Source: VRUE01 sp963702575
Lineage (GTDB): Bacteria; Actinomycetota; Thermoleophilia; Solirubrobacterales; 70-9
DNA: 64,000 nucleotides
Direction of reading: 5' to 3'
NCBI GenBank assembly: GCA_963702575.1
Contig: CAVPCU010000006.1
Location: 372,001-436,000, forward strand
Of this stretch, positions 56,968 to 64,000 are shown piece after piece; the first letter of the stretch is position 1, and each line of letters begins with the position of its first letter. Both the position numbers and the translations under genes were made by a program. The notes under the pieces were generated by a model, which was not told the DNA's origin, did not search any database, and saw only the letters and a program-made list of their open reading frames with translations.

Positions 56968-57619
56968 CTACTCGGCCGACTCCTCGTGCAGGCGGGTCGC
57001 CACCGCGGCCGAGGCGGCGCGGATCGCGTCGAGCTCGGCGGCGCTCTTCTTATGGCCGTGGACGTAGCAGCAGAGGGTGCCGTCGACCAGCTCGAAGGCG
57101 AACTTGTCGGGAGCCGAGTCGGTCAGCCAGACGATGAAGGTTGGGGAGAAGAGCTGGCGCAGCCAGTTGGCGTCCTGACCCTTGCCGGCGAAGATCTCGT
57201 AGCGTTCGTCGAGCGCCTCGCTCTCCAGGTGGACGCGTTCTTTGGAGCGGCGGAAGGCGTCCTCGAGCTTCTCCAGCGCGCGCAGGCCGAACTTGCGCTG
57301 GCAGTAGAGCTCGGGGACGTGGGCGGCGCACTCGGGGATCTCGGCCACGCCGACGGTGTAGCGGTAGTAGTTGGTCTGCGTGTTGCCCTCGCTGTCGGTC
57401 GTCTCGTCCTCGTAGGTGTAGAGGGCGAGGGTCCCCTCGACGCCGTCCCCGAGCGGGCCGGCCATCGCCCGCTCGGCGTAGCGGTCGTCGCCCTTGCGCA
57501 GCAGCGGCGTCGCCGGCGGCGATCGCCGCGAGCGCGATCGAGACCCAGGTCAGCGGCTTGCCCAGCAGCCGCTTGAAGTGGAAGCCGCGCAGGTCGTCGG
57601 CGTCGTCGGGCGGGCTCAT
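56968..57619 (-). CDS. Membrane-anchored protein of unknown function, one frame break
   Basis: From ATG 57619: MSPPDDADDLRGFHFKRLLG then a membrane helix (PLTWVSIALAAIAAG). A +1-type break near 57523 (adding one GC gives AAGATPLLRKG) leads to ERAMAGPLGDGVEGTLALYT, NYYRYTVGVAEIPECAAHVP, LRALEKLEDAFRRSKERVHL and FIVWLTDSAPDKFAFELVDG. The layout resembles DUF3137-like cytoplasmic domains on a membrane anchor, but I cannot assign it. The 3' 109 bp are duplicated at 55197-55305. Confidence 0.7.
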
Positions 57620-57674
57620 CGAGGCAACCCTATGCGCTGCAAGTGGGGTTGCGGATTGGGGTCGTGTTGCAAAG

Positions 57675-57699
57675 TGGGGGAGAGTGGGGTATTGTGGCG
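57675..57699 (+). promoter_or_regulatory. MraZ box (operator of the division cluster)
   Basis: TGGGG (57675-57679), TGGGG (57685-57689) and TGGCG (57695-57699) are spaced by exactly 5 nt. MraZ is known to bind TGGGN direct repeats separated by 5 nt upstream of its own gene. A further AAGTGGGG lies at 57641-57648, out of register. The box is about 100 bp upstream of mraZ. Confidence 0.8.
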
Positions 57700-57797
57700 C
57701 TCGAGTTGAAGCCCAGGACCGGGGTGGTGAGGCTCCTCCCACCTCATCACTCCGGTCCCAACTCTCTCTTCAGACCGCAGAAAGGACATCGGCGCGG

Positions 57798-58241
57798 ATG
57801 GCATTTCGGGGTCTCTACGAGCACAGCCTCGACTCCAAGGATCGCCTCACGGTCCCCTCGCGGTTCCGCGCCCCGCTCTCCGAGGGCGTTGTTCTGTCCA
57901 AGGGGTTCGACCCCTGCGTCTGGGTGCATACGACCACCGAGTTCGAGCAGCTCTCCGACCGCTTCCTCTCGCCACACAGCCCCTTCGGCAGCGACGCGCG
58001 CCGCCTGCGCCGGCGCTTCCACGGCGGCTCATTCGACGAGAAGCTCGACTCGGCCGGCCGCATCCGCGTCCCCAAGCCGCTGATCGAGCACGCCGGCCTG
58101 ACCGGCCCCTGCGTCGTGATCGGCGCCGGCGAGTACCTCGAGATCTGGAACGCCGAGGCCTGGGCCAAGCAGGAGGAGGAGCTCGACGCGGCGGCACCGC
58201 AGATCGCCGAGGGCCTGGCCGGCGGCGGAGCGGCTGCGTGA
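57798..58241 (+). CDS. mraZ: Transcriptional regulator MraZ
   Basis: ATG 57798, 147 residues with two SpoVT/AbrB-like halves. Each has the DXXXR-type signature: FRGLYEHSLDSKDRLTVPSR in the first and FDEKLDSAGRIRVPKPLIEH in the second. MraZ represses the dcw operon by binding the TGGGN repeats found upstream. First gene of the division cluster and the usual position. The RsmH frame begins 2 bp after its stop. Confidence 0.95.
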   Translation: MAFRGLYEHSLDSKDRLTVPSRFRAPLSEGVVLSKGFDPCVWVHTTTEFEQLSDRFLSPHSPFGSDARRLRRRFHGGSFDEKLDSAGRIRVPKPLIEHAGLTGPCVVIGAGEYLEIWNAEAWAKQEEELDAAAPQIAEGLAGGGAAA

Positions 58242-58242
58242 G

Positions 58243-59262
58243 ATGCGATCCGCGGCTCGCCAACTGCCCGCGGCGAGCCCGCAAGCGATGAGCGCCAACC
58301 TTCTCGTCATGCCCACCGAACATCAGCCAGTCCTCGCACCCGAGCTGACCGACCTGCTCGCCCCGCAGCCGGGGCAGACCGCCGTCGACTGCACCTTCGG
58401 CGGCGGCGGCCACGCGCGCCGCCTCGCCGCGGCGCTGGGGCCCGAGGGGACGCTGGTCTGCATCGACCGCGACCCTGCGGCGGAGGCCCGCTTCGAGCGC
58501 TTCGCCGCCGATGCGCCCTGTCGCGCCGCCTTCGTCGGATCGGACTTCGCGGCAGGGCTTCGCACCCTGCGCGGCGAAGGCATCCGCCCAGACATGGTCT
58601 ACATGGACCTCGGAATGTCGTCGATGCAGGTCGATGCCCGCGAGCGGGGCTTCTCCTATTCCTATGACGCGCCGCTCGACATGCGGATGGACACGCGCCA
58701 GCAGCTGACCGCGGCCGACCTGCTCAACGAGTGGCCCGAGTCGCGGATCGCCCAGGCGCTGCGCCGCTACGGCGAGGAGCGCTACGCCGGCGGCATCGCC
58801 CGCGAGATCGTCCGCCGCCGGCCGCTGCGGACGACCGCCGAGCTGGTCGACGCGGTCAAAGCCGGGATGCCGGCCTCGGCCCGCTTCGGCGGCGGGCACC
58901 CGGCCAAGCGCACCTTCCAGGCGGTGCGGATTGCCGTCAACGGCGAGCTCGACTCGCTCGACGACGCGCTGCCGACCGCGTGGGGCATGCTGCCGCTCGG
59001 CGGCCGCCTCGCCGCGATCTCCTTCCACTCGCTCGAGGACCGGCGGGTGAAGCGCTTCCTCGCCGACCGCGCCCGCGGCTGCGTCTGCCCACCCGAGCTG
59101 CCGGTCTGCGTCTGCGGGCGCGAGCCCGAAGCCGAGCTGCTGACCCGGCGCGCCGTCGCGCCCGGCGCCGAGGAGATCGCCGCCAACCCCCGCGCCAAGT
59201 CCGCCCATCTTCGCGCCGCCATCAAGATCGCCGCCGCCCAGCCGGCCGGGAGCGCCGCCTGA
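58243..59262 (+). CDS. rsmH: 16S rRNA (cytosine(1402)-N4)-methyltransferase RsmH
   Basis: 339 residues from ATG 58243; ATG 58288 or 58309 (MPTEHQPVLAPEL) are alternatives, the last matching the usual family N-terminus. SAM-binding AVDCTFGGGGHARRLAAALG, VYMDLGMSSMQVDARERGFS, and GGHPAKRTFQAVRIAVNGEL with LAAISFHSLEDRRVKRF are diagnostic. It methylates N4 of C1402 in the ribosomal P site. Usual second gene of the dcw cluster. Confidence 0.95.
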   Translation: MRSAARQLPAASPQAMSANLLVMPTEHQPVLAPELTDLLAPQPGQTAVDCTFGGGGHARRLAAALGPEGTLVCIDRDPAAEARFERFAADAPCRAAFVGSDFAAGLRTLRGEGIRPDMVYMDLGMSSMQVDARERGFSYSYDAPLDMRMDTRQQLTAADLLNEWPESRIAQALRRYGEERYAGGIAREIVRRRPLRTTAELVDAVKAGMPASARFGGGHPAKRTFQAVRIAVNGELDSLDDALPTAWGMLPLGGRLAAISFHSLEDRRVKRFLADRARGCVCPPELPVCVCGREPEAELLTRRAVAPGAEEIAANPRAKSAHLRAAIKIAAAQPAGSAA

Positions 59263-59696
59263 TGGCGGCGACGGCGACCGCCCGCCGGGCACCGGCACCG
59301 CCCCGCCATCTCCCGCGTCGTCACCTGATCCCGATCGCGGTCGGCACCGCGACGGCGGTTCGCAACCTGCCGGACTCGAGCCTGATGGTGAGGATGACCC
59401 GCGGCCGCGCTTGGATCGCCGTGCTCGGCGTCCTCCTCGTCGGCATCGTCACCCTCAACGTGATCACCCTCAGCCTCGCCGCCGGAGAGGGCCATGTGGG
59501 CGAGAACGTCCAGGCGCTCGAAGAAGAGAACGGGGTGCTGCGCAGCCGCGACGCCCAGCGATCCGGCGTGGCCCGGGTCCGTCACGAAGCGGCCGGCCTC
59601 GGCCTCAGCGCCGCCCCGGTCGACGAAGTCGAATACGTCCGCGCCAGCCCGGGCGACGTGGCGAGGGCCGCCAGCCGCCTCGCCGGGGCCTACTGA
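59262..59696 (+). CDS. FtsL-like small division protein
   Basis: ATG 59262 overlaps the rsmH stop; 144 residues. A cytoplasmic basic N-terminus (RRAPAPPRHLPRRHL) precedes one membrane helix (WIAVLGVLLVGIVTLNVITL) and a short extracellular coiled coil (VQALEEENGVLRSRDA). This topology between rsmH and ftsI is that of FtsL, which recruits FtsB and activates FtsWI. Sequence similarity is low, as is normal for FtsL; assignment rests on position and topology. Confidence 0.75.
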   Translation: MAATATARRAPAPPRHLPRRHLIPIAVGTATAVRNLPDSSLMVRMTRGRAWIAVLGVLLVGIVTLNVITLSLAAGEGHVGENVQALEEENGVLRSRDAQRSGVARVRHEAAGLGLSAAPVDEVEYVRASPGDVARAASRLAGAY

Positions 59697-59704
59697 GGCC
59701 GCCG

Positions 59705-61357
59705 ATGCGGACGATCGAGCGACGGATCGGCCTCCTCTTCGCCGGCTTCCTGCTCTGCTTCCTCGTGATCGGCGCACGCGCCTTCTGGCTGCAGGGGGTG
59801 CAGGGAGCGAAGCTCGCCTCGGAGGCCGCTTACCAGCAGACCGACGTAGTCACCGTTCCCGGCCTGCGCGGCAGCGTGCTCGATCGCTACGGCAACCCGC
59901 TCGCCGTCTCCGAAGACGCGAAGACGATCTACGCCACGCCTTACCAGGTGAAACGCCCCGCGGAAGCCGCCGCCAAGCTCGCCTCGATCCTCGGCGTCGG
60001 CGAGCGCGGGGTGCAGAAGAGCCTGACCGAGGAATCGGGCTTCGCCTACGTCGCCCGCAAGGTCGCCCTGCCGGTCGCGGCACGGGTGGAACGGCTCGAA
60101 CTGGAAGGGATCGGCGAGCTGCCCGACAGCCGGCGCACCTATCCGCAGGGAGACCTCGCGGCGCAGACGATCGGCGCCGTCGGGTCCGAAGGCCAGGGCC
60201 TGACCGGGCTCGAGGCGGGCGAGGAATCGGCGCTGCGGGGCGAAGACGGCGAACGGCGGGTCGTCAACGACGCTCTCGGCGAACCGATCCGGCTGGAAAC
60301 GGTCTCGGAAGCTGAGGACGGCGAAGACGTCCAGCTGACCCTCGACCCGGCGATCGAGAAGAAGACCGAGCAGGTGCTGGGCGAAGTCGGCGAAACGTAC
60401 GCGCCGAAGGGCGCCACGGCGATCGTCATGGACCCGCGCAACTCGCAGATCCTGGCAATGGCGAACTGGCCGCCGGTCGACCCGACCGACCTCGAAGCGG
60501 CCAGCCCCGAAGACCTGATGAACCGCGCCACCGGCTTCACCTACGAGCCCGGCTCGACCTTCAAGGCGTTCACCGTCTCGGCGGCGCTGGAGGAAGGGGT
60601 CGTCACGCCGACGAGCACGTTCACGATCCCGCCGTCGCTGCAGGTCGCCGACCGCACGATCGAAGACGCCGAGGAACACGGGACCGAGGCGTTGAGCGTC
60701 GCCGAAATCCTCGCCAAATCGTCGAACATCGGCGCCGTCGAGATCGGGCTCCAGCTCGGCGCGCAGCGGTTCTCGCGTTGGATCGACCGCTTCGGCTTCG
60801 GGCGGCCCACGGGCGTGCAGTACCCGGCCGAGGAGCGTGGGATCGTGCCCTCGCTGAACGAATACTCCGGCTCGACGATGGGCAACCTGCCCATGGGTCA
60901 GGGCCTCTCGGTGACGCCGATGCAGATGATCGCCGGCTACGACGCGATCGCCGACGGCGGCATCCTGCGGCGGCCGCAGCTGATCGAGCGGGTCGGGGAA
61001 GAAGCGGTGTCCGAGCCGAAGGGGCGCCGGGTGATCTCGTCCCCGGTGGCCGAACAGGTGCGGACGATGCTCGAGGGGGTGCTGGCGCCGGGCGGGACGG
61101 CCTCGGAGGTCAGCGTCCCCGGCTACACGCTCGCGGGGAAGACCGGGACCGCGCAGGTGGCCGAAAACGGGACCTACTCGGAAACGAAGTACGTCGCGTC
61201 CTTCATCGGCTTCGCCCCGGCGCAGAACCCGCGGCTGCTGGTGGCGGTGATCGTCGATCAGCCGCAGGGGGAAATCTACGGCGGGTCGGTGGCGGCGCCG
61301 GCGTTCGGCAAGATCGCGGGGTTTGCTCTTCCTTATCTTGGGGTTGCGCCGGAATAG
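59705..61357 (+). CDS. ftsI: Division transpeptidase FtsI (class B PBP)
   Basis: ATG 59705, 550 residues. N-terminal anchor (LLFAGFLLCFLVIGARAFWL), pedestal region GSVLDRYGNPLAVSEDAKTI, then the transpeptidase: SxxK in YEPGSTFKAFTVSAALEEG, SxN in AKSSNIGAVEIG and KTG in LAGKTGTAQVAENGTYSE. It cross-links septal peptidoglycan with the FtsW glycosyltransferase. No C-terminal PASTA domains, unlike some actinobacterial PBPs. A 103-bp palindromic element separates it from murE. Confidence 0.95.
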   Translation: MRTIERRIGLLFAGFLLCFLVIGARAFWLQGVQGAKLASEAAYQQTDVVTVPGLRGSVLDRYGNPLAVSEDAKTIYATPYQVKRPAEAAAKLASILGVGERGVQKSLTEESGFAYVARKVALPVAARVERLELEGIGELPDSRRTYPQGDLAAQTIGAVGSEGQGLTGLEAGEESALRGEDGERRVVNDALGEPIRLETVSEAEDGEDVQLTLDPAIEKKTEQVLGEVGETYAPKGATAIVMDPRNSQILAMANWPPVDPTDLEAASPEDLMNRATGFTYEPGSTFKAFTVSAALEEGVVTPTSTFTIPPSLQVADRTIEDAEEHGTEALSVAEILAKSSNIGAVEIGLQLGAQRFSRWIDRFGFGRPTGVQYPAEERGIVPSLNEYSGSTMGNLPMGQGLSVTPMQMIAGYDAIADGGILRRPQLIERVGEEAVSEPKGRRVISSPVAEQVRTMLEGVLAPGGTASEVSVPGYTLAGKTGTAQVAENGTYSETKYVASFIGFAPAQNPRLLVAVIVDQPQGEIYGGSVAAPAFGKIAGFALPYLGVAPE

Positions 61358-61364
61358 TGGGGGG

Positions 61365-61467
61365 CGGGGTCGGGTGGCCCTCCCCGCCAGGCCGTTGCGC
61401 AGCAGATCGTTGGGTGGCGATTCGGCGCGTCGCCGCCAAGCCTGCCGGGGAGGGCCACCCGACCCCG
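61365..61467. repeat. 103-bp palindromic element between ftsI and murE
   Basis: 22-bp perfect inverted arms at 61365-61386 and 61446-61467, extended inward by CAGGC/GCCTG after one mismatch. It fills almost the whole 129-bp ftsI-murE gap. Its arm sequence is unrelated to the other palindromes in the window. Confidence 0.88.
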
Positions 61468-61486
61468 TTCCTAGAATCCCGGTCCA

Positions 61487-62941
61487 GTGAGACTGGATGA
61501 GCTTGTCGCGGTAGCTGAGGGGGCCCGGATCGTTGGGGATCCTGCGGTCGAGGTCGAGTCGCTTGCCTACGACAGCCGCAAGGTCGGCCCGGGGGCGTTG
61601 TTTTTTTGCGTGCCGGGGGAGAAGGTCGATGGGCATGGGTTTGCTGCGGCGGCTGTCGAGGCTGGGGCGGTGGCGCTCGTCGTTGAGCGGGAGCTGGACG
61701 TTGGCGTGGCTCAGGTCGTGGTTGACGACGCGCGGGCGGCGATGGCGCCGCTGGCGGCTCGGTTTTTTGGGGATCCGACCGACGAGCTGCGGGTGGTTGG
61801 GGTTACCGGGACGAATGGGAAGACGACCACGGCGTTCTTGGTGCGGGAGATCCTCGAGCGGGCCGGGGTGTCGTGCGGGTTGCTGGGGACGGTGAAGCAG
61901 GTCGTCGGCGGAGGCGAAGAGGAGGTCGAGCGGACGACGCCGGAGGCGATCGACCTTCAGGGGACGCTGCGGCGCATGCTCGACGCCGGCGATCGGGCCT
62001 GCGCGATGGAGGTCTCCTCGCACGCGCTCGTGCTGCGGCGGGCGGACGCGATCCATTTCGACGTCGCGCTGTTCACCAACCTGACCCAGGACCACCTCGA
62101 CTTCCATCGCGACATGGAGGACTACTTCCGTTCGAAGCGGCTGCTGTTCGAGATGGGGCCGCGGGTCGCCGTCGTCAACGTCGACGACGAGTACGGGCGG
62201 CGGCTCGCGGGGGAGCTCGAGTGCGTCACCTTCTCCGCCGAGGGCCGCGAGGGAGCCGACCTCCGCGCCCACGACGCCTCCTTCGACGCCGCCGGATCTG
62301 CGTTCACCGTATCCCTCGTCGGCGGGGAGTGGCGGGTGCGGACGCGGCTGCCGGGTGACTTCAACGTTGCCAACGCGCTCGGCGCCTTCGCCGCCGCGCT
62401 GGCGCTCGGGGTCGACCCCGAGGACGCGGTGGCGGGGCTGGCCGAGGCGCCGGCGCCGCCGGGGCGGCTCGAGCCGGTCGAGGAAGGCCAGCCCTTCGCG
62501 GTCCTGGTCGACTACGCGCACACCCCCGACTCGCTCGAGAACGTGCTGCGCGCGGCGCGGCGGCTGACCCGGGGGCGGGTGATCTCGGTCTTCGGCGCCG
62601 GCGGCGACCGCGACCGCGGCAAGCGGCCGAAGATGGGGCGTGTGGGGGTGGGGCTCTCCGACCTGGCGGTAATCACCTCGGACAACCCACGCTCGGAGTA
62701 TCCCGACGCGATCGTCGCCGAAGTGGCGGCCGGGGCCGAGGGCGGGGGTGCGGTCGAGCTCGAGGTCGACCGCCGCGAGGCGATCGCGATGGCGCTGGCG
62801 GAGGCCCGGCCCGGCGACACGGTCGTGATCGCCGGCAAGGGCCACGAGCAGGGGCAGGAGCTCGAGGACGGGCGCAAGGTCCCGTTCGACGACCGCGAGG
62901 TGGCCCGGGAGGAGCTGCGGAAGCTGGCCCCCCCGGCATGA
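61487..62941 (+). CDS. murE: UDP-MurNAc-L-Ala-D-Glu:meso-DAP ligase MurE
   Basis: GTG 61487, 484 residues. ATP-binding VVGVTGTNGKTTTAFLVREI, CAMEVSSHALVLRRADAIHF, FTNLTQDHLDFHRDMEDYF and VLVDYAHTPDSLENVLRAAR are all Mur ligase motifs. AVITSDNPRSEYPDAIV has the DNPR motif typical of meso-diaminopimelate-specific enzymes, so the peptidoglycan is predicted to be A1gamma (mDAP). Its stop overlaps the murF ATG. Codon use at the 5' end (about 61487-61900) is richer in G-ending codons than the rest. Confidence 0.95.
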   Translation: MRLDELVAVAEGARIVGDPAVEVESLAYDSRKVGPGALFFCVPGEKVDGHGFAAAAVEAGAVALVVERELDVGVAQVVVDDARAAMAPLAARFFGDPTDELRVVGVTGTNGKTTTAFLVREILERAGVSCGLLGTVKQVVGGGEEEVERTTPEAIDLQGTLRRMLDAGDRACAMEVSSHALVLRRADAIHFDVALFTNLTQDHLDFHRDMEDYFRSKRLLFEMGPRVAVVNVDDEYGRRLAGELECVTFSAEGREGADLRAHDASFDAAGSAFTVSLVGGEWRVRTRLPGDFNVANALGAFAAALALGVDPEDAVAGLAEAPAPPGRLEPVEEGQPFAVLVDYAHTPDSLENVLRAARRLTRGRVISVFGAGGDRDRGKRPKMGRVGVGLSDLAVITSDNPRSEYPDAIVAEVAAGAEGGGAVELEVDRREAIAMALAEARPGDTVVIAGKGHEQGQELEDGRKVPFDDREVAREELRKLAPPA

Positions 62942-64000
62942 GGCTCGAACCCGAGGCGATCGCCGCGGCGATCGGCGCCGAGATCGTCTCCAAGGGCGCG
63001 CCCGGCTCGCCGGAGCGGGCGACGATCGACTCTGGCGCGAGCGGCGCCGGCGATCTCTTCTTCGGCCTGCGTGGCGAGCGCGTCGACGGCAGCGAGTTCG
63101 CCGCCGAGGCGCTGGCCAAGGGGGCCTGGGGCGCCGTCGTCTCGACTTCTCTGCTGAGTTCGCACTTATTGCCGCATAGCGACGATAAAGGCGAACTCAG
63201 CGAGGGGGGAGGGGGGTGGGTTTTTGCGGTGGAGGACCCGCTGGTGGCGCTGCAGGCGCTGGCGCGGGGCTGGCGCCGCGAGCTGGGCGCGCGGGTCGTC
63301 GGCGTCACCGGCTCGGTCGGCAAGACCTCGGTCAAGGACATCGCCCGGGCGCTCCTGCCCGGCCGCGTCCACGCCAACCGCGAGAATCTCAACACCGAGA
63401 TCGGGCTGCCGCTGACGGTGCTCGAAGCCCCGCTGGAGACCGAGCTGCTGGTGCTGGAGATGGCGATGCGGGGGCCGGGACAGATCGCCGAGCTGGCCGC
63501 GATCGCCGAGCCTGAGGTGGCGGTGATCACCAACGTCGGCCCGGTCCACGTCGAGCTGCTCGGCTCGGTCGAGGCGATCGCCGCCGCCAAGGCCGAGATC
63601 CTGGCGGCGCTGCCGCCCGACGGCGCCGCGGTCGTCCCGGTCGACGCCGGCGAGCTCGAGCCCCATCTCGCCGCGGCGCCGCGGCTGATCCGCTTCGGCC
63701 CCGGCGGCGACGTCGAGGCGGTCGAATCGCGGGTGCGGGAGGGAGTCACCGACGCCCTGATCGCCACGCCGGCCGGGCGCGCCCGCTTCCACTTCCCCTT
63801 CACCGAGGGCCACAACCTGGCCAACGCGCTGGCGGCGATCGGCGCCGGCGTGGCGCTCGGCGCGCCGCTCGAGGCGATGGCCGACCGCGCTGCGAACATA
63901 GGCTTCTCCAGCTTCCGGGGCGAGCGCATCGAGCTTGCCGACGGGATCGTCCTGGTGAACGACTGCTACAACGCCAACCCGGTCTCGATGCGCGCCGCGC
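62938..64000 (+). CDS. murF: UDP-MurNAc-tripeptide:D-Ala-D-Ala ligase MurF (partial)
   Basis: ATG 62938 overlaps the murE stop; open to the window end (354 codons). DLFFGLRGERVDGSEFAAEA, then WVFAVEDPLVALQALARGWR, ATP-binding RVVGVTGSVGKTSVKDIARA, VITNVGPVHVELLGSVEAIA and VLVNDCYNANPVSMRAA are MurF signatures. It adds D-Ala-D-Ala to the UDP-MurNAc tripeptide. The N-terminal domain carries an in-frame palindromic insert (63153-63201) with a Gly-rich extension before WVFAVEDP, unusual for the family. Confidence 0.95.
   Translation, partial: MRLEPEAIAAAIGAEIVSKGAPGSPERATIDSGASGAGDLFFGLRGERVDGSEFAAEALAKGAWGAVVSTSLLSSHLLPHSDDKGELSEGGGGWVFAVEDPLVALQALARGWRRELGARVVGVTGSVGKTSVKDIARALLPGRVHANRENLNTEIGLPLTVLEAPLETELLVLEMAMRGPGQIAELAAIAEPEVAVITNVGPVHVELLGSVEAIAAAKAEILAALPPDGAAVVPVDAGELEPHLAAAPRLIRFGPGGDVEAVESRVREGVTDALIATPAGRARFHFPFTEGHNLANALAAIGAGVALGAPLEAMADRAANIGFSSFRGERIELADGIVLVNDCYNANPVSMRAA
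63153..63201. repeat. 49-bp palindromic element inside murF
   Basis: GCTGAGTTCGC (63153-63163) and GCGAACTCAGC (63191-63201) are perfect inverted repeats. The interior is AT-richer than murF. It encodes about LLSSHLLPHSDDKGELS in frame in the first domain of MurF, where relatives normally have no insert. Confidence 0.75.

Noticed and set aside
59690..62845. A 1051-codon minus-strand frame opposite ftsI and murE
   Set aside because: Antisense shadow of strongly conserved division genes; no domain or plausible start context.
1..64000. CRISPR array or rRNA operon
   Set aside because: No regularly spaced repeats and no rRNA-like conserved segments were seen anywhere in the window.

Overview
The window is GC-rich bacterial DNA (roughly 70% G+C by eye) with dense, often overlapping genes and frequent GTG/TTG starts. 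The division cluster mraZ-rsmH-ftsL-like-ftsI-murE-murF with a MraZ box, the secreted protein with an LPGNRLK-type motif at 31.5-32.2 kb, the tad genes and the lipoprotein families suggest a high-GC actinobacterium, most likely class Thermoleophilia (Solirubrobacterales-like). That placement is inference; no rRNA is present.

Layout. 0-15 kb is accessory DNA: an intact IS3-family element (174-1472) just upstream of an ArsR-like gene, small regulators, a truncated ORF6N gene joined to a nitroreductase remnant, a VapBC pair, single-gene hydrolases, a LAGLIDADG protein beside tRNA-Leu, tRNA-Glu with a 44-bp repeat of its 3' part 0.93 kb away (a mini-island with a HicAB pair), and a RES/Xre pair. 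15-21 kb carries an SDR protein, a hydrolase lipoprotein, a CDF transporter, an ECF sigma/anti-sigma/lipoprotein operon and a PQQ-type beta-propeller lipoprotein.

29.4-21.0 kb (minus strand) is the most unusual block: seven overlapping genes starting at the 3' end of a tRNA-Thr gene. They encode an ArgRS-like protein, a fused aminodeoxychorismate synthase, a GNAT acyltransferase, an HDAC-family deacetylase, a chorismate-mutase-like protein, a P450 and an N-hydroxylating-type flavin monooxygenase. It reads as an uncharacterised biosynthetic operon for a chorismate-derived aromatic amine product, with the ArgRS-like protein for tRNA-dependent chemistry or self-resistance.

35.0-41.6 kb is a cobalamin-riboswitch-controlled ECF transporter (T, fused A-A', S) with two DUF4430 secreted proteins and an alpha/alpha-toroid domain fused to the S component. 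Those are the two building blocks of animal transcobalamin/intrinsic factor, here split over a bacterial operon.

41.6-57.6 kb holds glpD, a Rho-like protein with a degenerate Walker A, a PHP phosphatase, a PfkB kinase, DUF192-ppdK, a response regulator/kinase pair, four tad genes and a ~2-kb islet with a DUF4041/GIY-YIG protein flanked by permuted duplicates of its neighbours. 57.6-64 kb is the division and cell-wall cluster, ending inside murF.

Two window-wide features matter. About 25 frame breaks occur in otherwise well-conserved genes, 23 of the same +1 type, many repaired by restoring one GC dinucleotide; most look like sequencing or assembly errors. Several near-perfect palindromic elements (46-119 bp) with unrelated arm sequences lie in or between genes, some in frame inside conserved proteins.
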